64,000 bases of DNA from Micromonospora noduli (lineage in GTDB: Bacteria; Actinomycetota; Actinomycetes; Mycobacteriales; Micromonosporaceae). The stretch lies in the NCBI RefSeq assembly GCF_003264365.1, contig NZ_PYAK01000001.1, positions 62,001 through 126,000 on the forward strand, read 5' to 3'. Position numbers and translations under genes: made by a program. Under the pieces are notes generated by a model that saw only the letters and a list, made by a program, of their open reading frames with translations, had not been told where the DNA came from and did no database searches. Positions 24,810 to 32,880 of the stretch are shown here, in pieces. How positions within the stretch are numbered: position 1 is the first letter of the stretch; each line of letters begins with the position of its first letter.

Positions 24810-25838
24810 TCAGGCGGTGACGGTGACCATGAAGTACACCGGCCGGCGGGTGGGAAAGAACTCCTGCCCGTTCTCGTCGACCATCTTCCAGCTCACCCAG
24901 CACTTCCCGGGACGGCTCGGCGCGGTGACCTCGACACTGATCATCACCTGCTCGTCGGGCGGTGTGTCACCGATCGCCACCCGGTCCGGCACCCGGCAGC
25001 CGTCGGCATCGGCGGTGGGGTTGGTGCGGGCGAGGAAGCGGTTGTGCCAGGCGACCTTCCCCACGTTCTTGAGGGCCCACACCTTGACGAACTGGGAGTT
25101 CACCCGCACCCGGGTGCCGTCGGGGATGGTGACGTCGGAGATGAACTTGCTGGAGTCGCCGGGGATCAGCGAATCCGAGAACGCTGAGGCCGACGGCGAC
25201 ACCGACGGTGCGGACGACGCCGCCACCGCGCCGGAGTCGTCCCGTGACGACCGGCCGCGGACGACGACGCCCAGGACGGCGACCATCGCCACCACCAGGA
25301 GCACCGCGGCTGCGGCGAGCCATGGCAGCCGGGGCCGCCGTGCGCCCGCGACGTCCTCGTCGGTCGGCGGATAGTCAGTGCGCCGCAGCGCGTTCCGCTC
25401 CTCAGGCGACGGCAGGGGGACGACGGACACGATGGGCCCGTGGGTCTCCGGGGCGTCGGTCCCGGTGTCGGGTTCCATTCCACCCGTGGTGATCGGGATG
25501 TCGGCGCCGGGCGGGGAATCGGTACTGACCGGCGCGGCATCGCCATCCGCGATGCCGTGGACCGTCCCGGGGCGCTGCGCATCCTCCCAGCGACGCCGCC
25601 ACTGGACCTCGTCCGCCTCGCAGGCTCTGACGAACTCCCGCACGGTCTCCCAGGAAGGGAACCTGGTCCCGGCAGCGGCCTCGTGCAGGGTGGTGTGCGA
25701 GATCCGACCCGACCGCCCAGCCATCTTGCGGAACGACGGGTCACCGGCGGCGGTCCGCAGGGCGCGTAGCTGTTCGGCGAACCTCTCGGCGGCCTGTCTG
25801 TCCTGAGTCGACTGAGCGGCGGCACGCTGGTCCTTCAT
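24810..25838 (-). CDS. membrane-anchored HTH regulator with NBR1/Ig-like extracellular domain
   Basis: Protein of 342 residues with an unusual layout. A cytoplasmic N-terminal XRE-like helix-turn-helix (~20-90; FRKMAGRSGRISHTTLHEA and FPSWETVREFVRAC) is followed by an acidic Pro-rich linker. One transmembrane helix follows (~171-193) and then an external Ig-like NBR1-type beta-sandwich (~230-342; WALKNVGKVAWHNRF, then CWVSWKMVDENGQEF). A one-piece sensor coupling an envelope signal to DNA binding is the plain reading, though some such proteins may not bind DNA. It neighbours three secreted peptidoglycan enzymes. ATG 25838 is used (GTG 25841 alternative). Its upstream region carries four TGTCAG repeats. 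Confidence 0.72.
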   Translation of the reverse strand: MKDQRAAAQSTQDRQAAERFAEQLRALRTAAGDPSFRKMAGRSGRISHTTLHEAAAGTRFPSWETVREFVRACEADEVQWRRRWEDAQRPGTVHGIADGDAAPVSTDSPPGADIPITTGGMEPDTGTDAPETHGPIVSVVPLPSPEERNALRRTDYPPTDEDVAGARRPRLPWLAAAAVLLVVAMVAVLGVVVRGRSSRDDSGAVAASSAPSVSPSASAFSDSLIPGDSSKFISDVTIPDGTRVRVNSQFVKVWALKNVGKVAWHNRFLARTNPTADADGCRVPDRVAIGDTPPDEQVMISVEVTAPSRPGKCWVSWKMVDENGQEFFPTRRPVYFMVTVTA

Positions 25839-25848
25839 CACTCCCCCA

Positions 25849-25898
25849 TGTCAGACGACGTTGTCAGGCGTTGTCAGAGCGTGTCAGAGGGTACCGAA
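25849..25898. promoter_or_regulatory. four TGTCAG direct repeats in a divergent promoter region
   Basis: TGTCAG begins at 25849, 25862, 25872 and 25882 (spacings 13, 10, 10), so copies lie about one helical turn apart on the same face. The motif GGGTACCGAA follows at 25889. The array sits between the HTH/Ig regulator (start 25838, minus) and the secreted 138-residue protein (start 25975, plus). Confidence 0.65.
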
Positions 25899-25974
25899 CG
25901 GGCTCGGTCGCCATCAATGTGGTGCATCGACGACACCGGGCCCCACAATTCCGGTGCATTGAAGGAGGTCACCG

Positions 25975-26391
25975 ATGAAGAAGCTTTCCCGCCGTGGCGT
26001 ACGCATCCTCGCGGCCGCCGGTCTGGCTGTGCCCGCGGCGCTGACGTTCGCCGGACCCGCGCACGCCGAGACCAACCCGCGCTGCGTCGACTCGGTGCAG
26101 ATCGGCGCCACGGCGTACGTCACCGTCGGCGGTCAGACCGCGGCATCGGTCAAGCAGTACAAGGGCTGCGGCAAGAACTACGCCTACACGTACGTGTGGC
26201 AGCAGTACCGGGCAAGCCACGGTTCGTACCAGGTCTGCACCTCCATCGTGACCGGAAGCACGCTGCGCGACCTGCAGTGTTCCAGTGGTCCGGAGGTCTG
26301 GTCCCTGGGCGCCAACACGCTGTCGGTGTGCACCCGGGCCCTCGGCGGCATCTCGGACGTGGCGCAGAAGGAGACCGAGGTGCGCTGCTGA
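25975..26391 (+). CDS. small secreted cysteine-containing protein
   Basis: Exported protein of 138 residues. A twin-basic N-terminus and hydrophobic core end with AGPAHA-E as signal-peptidase site. The mature ~107 residues contain five cysteines (segments RCVDS, GCGKNY, VCTSI, LQCSS, VCTRA, and a C-terminal Cys) and many Tyr/Thr. This suggests a disulphide-stabilised beta-rich fold. No family was recognised. AAGGAGG six bases before ATG 25975 indicates strong translation. It is divergent from the HTH/Ig membrane regulator and shares the TGTCAG repeat region with it, so it may be a target of that regulator. Confidence 0.72.
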   Translation: MKKLSRRGVRILAAAGLAVPAALTFAGPAHAETNPRCVDSVQIGATAYVTVGGQTAASVKQYKGCGKNYAYTYVWQQYRASHGSYQVCTSIVTGSTLRDLQCSSGPEVWSLGANTLSVCTRALGGISDVAQKETEVRC

Positions 26392-26416
26392 CCCGACAGG
26401 GTCGACGTTTTCCCCG

Positions 26417-26445
26417 GCGGGGCGCTGGCACGGCCAGCGCCCCGC
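26417..26445. terminator. bidirectional intrinsic terminator
   Basis: A perfect 13-bp stem (26417-26429 with 26433-26445) and a 3-base loop lies between the convergent stops at 26391 and 26464. Confidence 0.85.
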
Positions 26446-26463
26446 TTCGTTCCGATCCTCGCG

Positions 26464-28497
26464 TCAGGGGCAGGGTGTCCGCGCGCAAACGTCGACGACC
26501 TTGCCGGTGAGCAGGAAGACCGCTTTCTGTTTCTGGGCTCCGGCCTGGGCGCGGGGGAACTCGTGCGGATCGTCGCCGTACTCCGGTCCGACGGGGGCGA
26601 GGTTCGTCGGCGGCGGCGCGTAGGCCGCGCCGCTGTTCCAGATCACGATCGCCGAGCCGGTGTACGGGTAGCGGCGGATCGGCGTGATGCCCCAGTACGG
26701 TCGCACGTCCAGTGACCAGCCGTCGGCGAGCGCGGGGGTGTGCAGGCGCGCGCCGATGGTGCGCGCCTGCACCTCCGCCGCAGCCGGCGAGACCTGTTGG
26801 TCGCCGAAGGCAACGTGCATCAGCACCTGGTGCGCCGGGGTGCGCGGTAGTGGCCGGTCGGTCATGTGCTGGGCGTACCCGTTGGCCTCGGAGCGGTCCC
26901 ACAACATCTGCAGCAGCGCGAGGACCAGTTGTTGGTCGACAGTGTCCGGGTACCAGCCGTCGAGCACGGTCTGGAACGGTGCGAAGTCCACGCTGCGTTG
27001 CAGCAGTGTGGAGTAGTTCATCGCCGGTACGCCGAGCACCGACCGGGTCCAGTCCTGGGCGATGGCGGTGAGGGCACCTCCGTTGATGCCGCCCTGGCTG
27101 TTGCCGTCGTAGTGCAGCCCGCCGACGCGATTGATCAGCGGCCGGGCGGTGGCGTCCCGGAACGCCGGGTGGGCGGCGAACCCAGCTGGGTGGATCATCG
27201 CGCGACCCAGGAAGAGGAAGTTCAGGAAGCTCTGCTGCAGCCGGTCCGCCACCGCGGGAAAGACACTGAGGTCGGTGAAGGCGTTGGCCACAAAGGGAAC
27301 GTCAGCGGCGGCCATGCCGATCCAGCTGGTCGCGCAGAAGGTGAAGTTGTGGGTGTTCGACATCGTCCTGACGTTGCCGGCGTTGATCTCGGTCGGTCGA
27401 CCGAGCAGTCCGTGGCCGTAGAGCGAGAGGTGGGCCGGGCGCGCGGCCGAGGCGCTGCGCGGGATGTTGCAGACGAAGTCCGCCGCCACCGTCGCGCCCG
27501 ACGGCGTGGGCAGAGCGTTCGGCGTGGGCGCCGTCCCGGCGCCGCCGGCCGGCCCGTAGTGCAGGCGGGAGCCGGGCCCTCCGTCGCCGGTCAGATAGGA
27601 CGGTACGCCGATGGTGCCGGCGACCTGCCGGGCGATCAACGGATCCTGCTCCGGTGAATAGTCCGTCACCTGGGTGACGGTGACCGGCGGCGCGGCCCGG
27701 CCGAGGTCGGCGAACGCGTCGTCCCGGACCGCCAACATCCGCCCGGTCAGCCCGTGCCGGCTGGCCACTGTGAAGTCCCAGGCCAGGTAGAGGCTGTGCC
27801 GCTTGACGCCGGTCCGGCTCAGCTCGGCGACGATCCGCCTCAGTTGCGGCCCCCGAGCGTCCCGCTGCCTGAGGCCGGCGCCGGTCACGTACGCCGTGAA
27901 CGCCTTCGGCGCCGGAATCAACGCCCCGTTGCCGTCCCGCAGACCGCGCAACCCGACGACGTAGCGGGTGCCCTCGGTCAGCGCCACCGCCGGTCGGATG
28001 ATCAGCAGCTGCCGGTCGGGCTGGCCGACCGCGTGCGCATCCAACTCGGCCCAGTACGGCGTGCGCTCACCGGTCCGGGTGTTGAGCAGCACGATCGGCG
28101 CGTTCGGCGCCAGCGAGCGGCCGATGTCGGTGACCGGCGCGATCCCGCTCGCCGCGGCGTCGAGGCCGGGTACGCGCACCAGGATCGGTGAGCCCGGGCT
28201 GAACCCGTCCTGCCGGTTCCACTCCGTCGGGTCGATCGGGGTTCCCTGCACGTTGGCGGGCATCGCGGCGGCGGCGAACCGCACCCGCTTGCCGGTGGGG
28301 CTGCTCCGGTCCGGCACTGTGAAGTAGTCGCTCGGGAACGGCAGCAGGCAGGCGGTCGGGTCGATCGGGTCGCAGGACGGGTGCCCGGTCGGTGCGGGAG
28401 TCGTTGGCGGTGCGGCGGGCGCCGCCGTTCCGAGCAGGACGGCGCCTGCTGTCACCAGCACGGACACGGCCAGACGGAGCCCTCTGGAGGTGGTCAC
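26464..28497 (-). CDS. large secreted lipase-like alpha/beta hydrolase
   Basis: Exported protein of 677 residues. A signal peptide (~1-28) and Pro/Thr linker are followed by CDPIDPTACLLPFPSDYFT, a motif typical of the bacterial virulence-factor-lipase-like N-terminal region. Further in, GNSQGG within YDGNSQGGINGG (~470) is a nucleophile elbow. LSLYGHGLLG supplies the oxyanion region, and a late segment with HVAFGDQQV may hold the acid. The enzyme class is probable, the substrate unknown. GTG 28497 is chosen because GAAGGAG lies six bases before it. The ATG at 28503 directly abuts that sequence and would be poorly placed. Confidence 0.72.
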   Translation of the reverse strand: MTTSRGLRLAVSVLVTAGAVLLGTAAPAAPPTTPAPTGHPSCDPIDPTACLLPFPSDYFTVPDRSSPTGKRVRFAAAAMPANVQGTPIDPTEWNRQDGFSPGSPILVRVPGLDAAASGIAPVTDIGRSLAPNAPIVLLNTRTGERTPYWAELDAHAVGQPDRQLLIIRPAVALTEGTRYVVGLRGLRDGNGALIPAPKAFTAYVTGAGLRQRDARGPQLRRIVAELSRTGVKRHSLYLAWDFTVASRHGLTGRMLAVRDDAFADLGRAAPPVTVTQVTDYSPEQDPLIARQVAGTIGVPSYLTGDGGPGSRLHYGPAGGAGTAPTPNALPTPSGATVAADFVCNIPRSASAARPAHLSLYGHGLLGRPTEINAGNVRTMSNTHNFTFCATSWIGMAAADVPFVANAFTDLSVFPAVADRLQQSFLNFLFLGRAMIHPAGFAAHPAFRDATARPLINRVGGLHYDGNSQGGINGGALTAIAQDWTRSVLGVPAMNYSTLLQRSVDFAPFQTVLDGWYPDTVDQQLVLALLQMLWDRSEANGYAQHMTDRPLPRTPAHQVLMHVAFGDQQVSPAAAEVQARTIGARLHTPALADGWSLDVRPYWGITPIRRYPYTGSAIVIWNSGAAYAPPPTNLAPVGPEYGDDPHEFPRAQAGAQKQKAVFLLTGKVVDVCARTPCP

Positions 28498-28564
28498 ACG
28501 CATCTCCTTCGACGCTGGACGGCGGATCGATGGGTGGTGTTCTTCCTACGCTTGTGAAAGAACC

Positions 28565-29812
28565 TCAGCAAGCGTCGATGTGCCCGCCCACACCTGCTCC
28601 TGGGCGGGGCCGCAGCAGCACGCCACCCGCGATGCCCGCGACAACCGGGAAGGCGGCAACCATCAGCAGTTGAGCACTCGCTGGCAGATCGGTGGCGAGG
28701 CCCAGGAGGCCGACGCCGATCGCCGAGGCGGCCACCTTCAGTCCGGCGCCGATGGTGAAGACCTGTGTACGGATCGCCTCGGCGGCCAGGTGACTCCGGG
28801 CCAGGAACAGCGCCGCCGCGAACGGTCCGGTGAAGAGCCCCGACAGCGCGAACAGTGCGGCGGCCAGCGGCAGGGAGTGCACCGCGGAGGCGAACGCGAG
28901 GGGTACACCGACCGCGACCATGGCCCAGACCGCCACGCGGGGCGCGCGGGACGCCGGCAACGGACGCCATGCCCAGAGCAGTGATCCCACGAACGCGCCA
29001 CCGGCGGTCACGCCGAGGAGCAACCCGGCGCGGCTGGGTTCGTGCGTAGCCGCAGCGAGGGTGGTGGCGACGACAGCCATACCGCCGAGGCCCAGTTGGC
29101 CGACGCTGGTGGCGAGTGTGATCGTTCGCAGGGCCGGGTTCCGCACGATCGCGCGGGCACCCTGGAACAGGTCGACCGCTCGGGTCTGCTCCGCTGCCGC
29201 ACCGGAGGCGGGCAGGCGCAGGAACGCGACGCCGAGCGCGCCGAGCCCGCCGGCGACCGCGAGCGCGAGGGTGGAGGTGCCCGGGCTGGCGGAGGCCGCC
29301 ACCAGCCCCACCGTCGCCGGCCCGACCATGCCGGCAACGTTGTAGGACAACGAGTCCAGCGCGAAGGCACGAGCCTCGTGCCCGGGGCCGGCCAGTGCGG
29401 CCAGTTGGCTGGTCAGCCCGCCGGTCACCGCGGGCCCGCAGCATCCCGCTATCGCTAGGACGAGATAGGTCTGCCACAGCGGCGCATGACCGAGCAGGGC
29501 GACCGGGGCCGCGAGGGCGCCGGCGAAGACGGCGATTGCGGCGGCGAGCACGGCTGCTGGCCGTCGCGACCGGTCGACCAGCCCGCCGACCAGGGGCGCA
29601 GCCACGACGTGTGGGAGGAGCAGGGTCGCGACCAACGTCCCGCCGACGGCTGCGCTACCCGTCCGGTCCAGGGCGAAGATCACCATCGCGACGCGTGCGC
29701 CTTCGTCAGCGGCACGGGCCAGCAGCGCCGCGACCAGGTAGTGGGTCAGCCGAGCGCCGTCGCGGCGGGTACCGGGGTCCAGTTCCGTCACCTGTTCGAC
29801 CGGTGATGACAT
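28565..29812 (-). CDS. MFS transporter
   Basis: Membrane transporter of 415 residues with about 12 hydrophobic segments in two halves. The loop between helices 2 and 3 carries the MFS-type GGLVDRSRRP. The frame is open upstream to 30070, but ATG 29812 begins directly before the cytoplasmic N-terminus and the upstream part overlaps the divergent CGNR gene, so it is excluded. Drug or metabolite efflux is likely; the cargo is unknown. It is divergent from the CGNR zinc-finger regulator with only ~45 bases between starts, so that regulator may control it. Confidence 0.82.
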   Translation of the reverse strand: MSSPVEQVTELDPGTRRDGARLTHYLVAALLARAADEGARVAMVIFALDRTGSAAVGGTLVATLLLPHVVAAPLVGGLVDRSRRPAAVLAAAIAVFAGALAAPVALLGHAPLWQTYLVLAIAGCCGPAVTGGLTSQLAALAGPGHEARAFALDSLSYNVAGMVGPATVGLVAASASPGTSTLALAVAGGLGALGVAFLRLPASGAAAEQTRAVDLFQGARAIVRNPALRTITLATSVGQLGLGGMAVVATTLAAATHEPSRAGLLLGVTAGGAFVGSLLWAWRPLPASRAPRVAVWAMVAVGVPLAFASAVHSLPLAAALFALSGLFTGPFAAALFLARSHLAAEAIRTQVFTIGAGLKVAASAIGVGLLGLATDLPASAQLLMVAAFPVVAGIAGGVLLRPRPGAGVGGHIDAC

Positions 29813-29845
29813 CGCTTCACTCTTGCACCGCGTCGCGTCACCGGT

Positions 29846-29860
29846 CAATATGGTGACGTG
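29846..29860 (+). promoter_or_regulatory. possible leaderless promoter of the CGNR gene
   Basis: CAATAT (A at position 2, T at position 6) ends at 29851, exactly six bases before GTG 29858. TATGGT at 29849-29854 is an overlapping alternative. No ribosome-binding site is visible. Confidence 0.45.
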
Positions 29861-30403
29861 AGGTTCGAGTTCATCGCCGATCGGCCGGTACTGGACTTCC
29901 TTCCGACCCGCGCCGAGCGCGGCCACGCGGACGTCGAGCAGCTGACCGCGCCAACAGACTTCGCGGAATGGGCCGTCCAGGCCGGCATCGTCGAGCGAGC
30001 GCCTGATGTGGACGAAGCCGGCCTGCGGCACGTCAAGGCACTCCGAGAGGCGATGTTCCGCCTGGTCCAAGCCCTGATCGACGGCACCGAGGCGGCCACG
30101 ACAGACCGTGAGCTGGTGAATGCCGCCGCAGCGGGGCCGCTACCCACACTGCGCCTTAACGTCGACGGGGTGCACCGCAACGGCGATCTGAACTCCGTCC
30201 TGACGGTCCTCGCCCGCGACTGCCTGGAGTTGCACGCCAGCGACGACCGCCTGGCCCTCCGCTGGTGCGCCGACGAACACTGCACCCGAGCGTTCGTCGA
30301 CCGGTCGCGGGGCGCACGGCGGCGCTGGTGCGGCATGCGCGGCTGTGGAGACCGTGCCAAGGCCGCCGCGTACCGCCAGCGACGGCGGACAACGATCCCG
30401 TGA
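29858..30403 (+). CDS. CGNR zinc-finger (ABATE) transcriptional regulator
   Basis: Protein of 181 residues with an N-terminal ABATE stress-response-type domain (starting MRFEFIADRPVLDFLPT) and a C-terminal CGNR zinc finger (~145-178). Cysteines are seen in RWCADEHC and RRWCGMRGCGDRAKAAAYR. The name-giving CGNR is CGDR here, an Asn-to-Asp change; all four cysteines are kept. Such proteins are presumed DNA-binding regulators. The MFS gene read from the opposite strand is the obvious target. GTG 29858 fits the family N-terminus. Confidence 0.83.
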   Translation: MRFEFIADRPVLDFLPTRAERGHADVEQLTAPTDFAEWAVQAGIVERAPDVDEAGLRHVKALREAMFRLVQALIDGTEAATTDRELVNAAAAGPLPTLRLNVDGVHRNGDLNSVLTVLARDCLELHASDDRLALRWCADEHCTRAFVDRSRGARRRWCGMRGCGDRAKAAAYRQRRRTTIP

Positions 30404-30491
30404 GAGCAACAGACTGGCGGTCGGTGGCCGGCAGCCTGATAGTGCTCTGGCTGCTGACCACCGACCGCAGCAACGACGACTCACGGAAAGG

Positions 30492-30638
30492 TCAGTCGGT
30501 GATCACCGGCCAGGCGTAGGCGAGCAGGGCGCAGGCGGCACCCAGAAGCGCGAGCGAGACACCCCTCGTGGGCAGCGGCAGAGCAGCGAGCACGATCAGG
30601 ATGACGGCGACAACGTAGAGAAATGCCTGGACCGACAT
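30492..30638 (-). CDS. 48-residue single- or double-pass membrane protein
   Basis: Short gene: ATG 30638 to TGA 30492-30494. The product is MSVQAFLYVVAVILIVLAAL, then a PLPTRG turn and a second hydrophobic stretch ending PVITD. Two hydrophobic segments around a Pro/Arg turn suggest a helical hairpin. AGGAG lies eight bases before the ATG, and codon use follows the genome (G/C at third positions). Small proteins of this shape recur in actinomycetes with unknown role (recollection). It lies between the CGNR gene (convergent) and the GNAT gene (same strand, upstream). Confidence 0.7.
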   Translation of the reverse strand: MSVQAFLYVVAVILIVLAALPLPTRGVSLALLGAACALLAYAWPVITD

Positions 30639-30770
30639 GGGTGATCTCCTCGATCAGGGGTAGCGGGCGGCTGACGTCATCCGCGGGATGCCCCCGGGGG
30701 TGATCTCGGAAACCTCCTGCGGATCACGGTTCGGCCCACAGTGGTACGTGTGGCTCGCCCCGTGCAGTCC

Positions 30771-31412
30771 CTACGTCTGAGGAAGAAGCGCTTCGGCACC
30801 CACCGGTCGAAAACCCGCCGCCTGGAAGGCGCGCACGCTGCGCGCATTGCCGGCGGCCTGCTGGGCCCAGACCGGCTGGCCGTCGGGCACCAGATGGCGG
30901 GCGGCCGTCGCCAGCGCCCGCCCCAGGCCTCGGTGGCGACGCTCGTCGTCGACCTCTATCGCCGCCTCCCAACGCCCGGCCACCCCGCGGCCGAGCACGA
31001 CCACCCCACCCTCGGCGCCCCAGACGCGGATGTCGTCACGACGCCGACGCGACCTGACCTCGCGAGGATGATCGGCGTCCGTCAGCTCAGCCAGGTGCAA
31101 TGGAGGTGGCCCGTCAAGGCAACTCGCCACGGTCAGCAGGTCGATCGTGTCCATGGAGCGCCGGGTGCGGTCGAGCAGCGCACCCAGGAAACGCGGATTC
31201 ATCGTGGCCGCCAGGGGATCGCAGTCGAGGGTGGCCAGCGTACGTCGTACCCACTGGGGGTCTTCGTCGGTGAACACCACCGAGTGTCCGGTGAAGGCGA
31301 TGACTCCGGCGTCGCGGCGGCTCGGCTGTGGCACCACTGTGGTCCCGCCGTCTGGTGGCGGATAGCGCCCGTGCGCCGCCGCGTCCAGGATGTCGGCCAA
31401 CGTGCGGTCCAT
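30771..31412 (-). CDS. GNAT family N-acetyltransferase
   Basis: Acetyl-CoA-dependent acetyltransferase of 213 residues. The C-terminal GNAT core shows the acetyl-CoA loop DERRHRGLGRALATAARHL (~165-183) and then NARSVRAFQAAGFRPVG. The N-terminal ~100 residues (from MDRTLADILDAAAHGRYPPPDG) are an extra domain seen in a subset of actinomycete GNATs. Substrate unknown. ATG 31412 has GGAGAGG upstream; the longer open frame to 31613 lacks family features. Confidence 0.8.
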   Translation of the reverse strand: MDRTLADILDAAAHGRYPPPDGGTTVVPQPSRRDAGVIAFTGHSVVFTDEDPQWVRRTLATLDCDPLAATMNPRFLGALLDRTRRSMDTIDLLTVASCLDGPPPLHLAELTDADHPREVRSRRRRDDIRVWGAEGGVVVLGRGVAGRWEAAIEVDDERRHRGLGRALATAARHLVPDGQPVWAQQAAGNARSVRAFQAAGFRPVGAEALLPQT

Positions 31413-31572
31413 GGTCGCCTCTCCCCCGGTCCCCGACGCGCGGCTGCCGACGGCGGACGCGGCAATGCGCTCCGCCCCTTGCCACCGCGCGGGCCAGACA
31501 GTGTCCAGACATCCTCCCGCGTGAGGTGAGCAGCTGTGGGCCCGCCGTGTCGTGAAGGAGGTCACTGACGAG

Positions 31573-31607
31573 CAAGGGTGTGACCCGACTTCCGGGCCAC
31601 ACCCTTG
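31573..31607. terminator. intrinsic terminator of the CBM2 gene
   Basis: A 10-bp stem CAAGGGTGTG/CACACCCTTG extended by four more pairs after one mismatch, loop ACTTC. It lies about 60 bases downstream (minus strand) of the CBM2 gene stop. Confidence 0.75.
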
Positions 31608-31665
31608 ACACATTCACTGATCTGGACGGGCACCGCTGACTGTCCCCGGCCGAGACCCGGAAGGG

Positions 31666-32880
31666 TCAGCAGCCGATCCGGCTGGACCCGACCGCGATGT
31701 CGTCGTACCAGAGGGTGTCGGCTCCGCCGCCGTAGCTCTCCCAGCCCAGCTTCAGATCGGTGAGCTGCGGTCGCCAGGTGCGGTTGTACCACTGGCCGTC
31801 GATGTCGTGCGTCGGTGCGCCGTCCGCTGTCAGCCCGGGGATGGCGGCGCCGTCCACCCAGGTACGCAGCTGACCGGCCGCGCCGTCCACCATGAACTCG
31901 ACGCAGGTCCACCGGTTGGTGGGTAACGGCAGGCTCTGCGCCACCCCGGCCGGGCTCTGCTCGGGCAGGGTCGCGTCGTCGGAGGCGCGGTTCCACTGCA
32001 ACGCGCCGTTCTGGCCACCCAACCGCAGGTCCTTGTTGCCGTCGGCGGCGTCGGCCATCGCCATCATCGTGGTGTGTTCGGTGGGCTGGGCGGTGGTGTG
32101 CCGGACCCAGACCCGGCCGTATCGGACGTTGCCCACGCTGGCGAGGTTCTTCGTGGACCTGATGAAAACGTGGTTGCAGTACCCGGCCGCGCCGTTGATC
32201 CGGACCGACCGGCTGCCGCTGTGCGTGGTCGCCGTGTCGATGGTGGCGGTACCGGCGCCGGAACAGTCCGGGCTCACCACGGCCCAGTCACCGGAGGGCG
32301 TCGAACCGGTCTGGCCCTCGAAGCCGTCGCAGAGCACCGCGCCGGCACACCCGGTCGGCGGCTCGGTGGTGGGCGGCGGGGTGGTCGGCGGAGGCGTGGT
32401 GGGCGGCGGGGTGGTCGGCGGTGGCGTCGTCGGCGGCGGAGTGGTCGGCGGCGGGGTGGCGCCGTTGCACGGCACGCCGTTCAGGCTGAACCCGGTCGGC
32501 GCACCACCGCTGGAGCCGTACGTGCCCTGCAACCCGAACTCGGTGGAGCCGCCGGCCGGGATGCTGCCGTTGTACGACGCGTTGCGGGCGGTCACCGTCG
32601 ATCCGGACTGGCTGACCGTGGCGTTCCAGCCGCTGGTGACCCGCTCGTCCCCGGCGTACGTCCAGGTGACGGTCCAACTGGAGACGGCCGCGTCCCCCGG
32701 GGAGACCTTGACGGTGGCGGTGAATCCGCCGGGCCACTGATTGGGCGTGTAGTCGACCCGGCAACCCTGGGCGGCTGCGGCCGGGCCACTGAGCACTGCC
32801 GCTCCGGTTGTGGTCGCGGCGGCGGCCAGCGCGGCGACGACCACCAGGGTCGCGGCGGGGCGGGCACGGAAAATCGTCAT
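31666..32880 (-). CDS. secreted CBM2 protein with Cip1-like C-terminal domain
   Basis: Exported protein of 404 residues. It has a signal peptide (~1-38), a family-2 cellulose-binding module (~40-140, opening GCRVDYTPNQWPGGF with Trp and Asn-rich strands), a linker of six PPPTT repeats, then a ~205-residue beta-sandwich. That domain begins with CAGAVLCDGFEG and contains RTWVDGAAIPGL and DLKLGWESYGGGADTLWYDD. It resembles the core of fungal/actinomycete Cip1 proteins, which are linked to cellulose or glucuronan breakdown. Activity is uncertain; Cip1 function is not settled in general. AAGGA precedes ATG 32880. The promoter is probably the TTGATT-17-TAGATT element at 33082-33110, giving a ~195-base leader. 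Confidence 0.8.
   Translation of the reverse strand: MTIFRARPAATLVVVAALAAAATTTGAAVLSGPAAAAQGCRVDYTPNQWPGGFTATVKVSPGDAAVSSWTVTWTYAGDERVTSGWNATVSQSGSTVTARNASYNGSIPAGGSTEFGLQGTYGSSGGAPTGFSLNGVPCNGATPPPTTPPPTTPPPTTPPPTTPPPTTPPPTTEPPTGCAGAVLCDGFEGQTGSTPSGDWAVVSPDCSGAGTATIDTATTHSGSRSVRINGAAGYCNHVFIRSTKNLASVGNVRYGRVWVRHTTAQPTEHTTMMAMADAADGNKDLRLGGQNGALQWNRASDDATLPEQSPAGVAQSLPLPTNRWTCVEFMVDGAAGQLRTWVDGAAIPGLTADGAPTHDIDGQWYNRTWRPQLTDLKLGWESYGGGADTLWYDDIAVGSSRIGC
32364..32457 (-). repeat. tandem 15-bp repeats coding a PPPTT linker
   Basis: About six in-frame 15-base units (GGCGGNGTNGTCGGC type on the plus strand) code the Pro/Thr linker between CBM2 and the Cip1-like domain. Unit length and coding frame exclude a CRISPR array. 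Confidence 0.85.

Noticed and set aside
32364..32457. Regular short repeats, first considered as a CRISPR-like or satellite array
   Set aside because: The 15-base units are in frame and encode the PPPTT linker of the CBM2 protein; there are no spacers.
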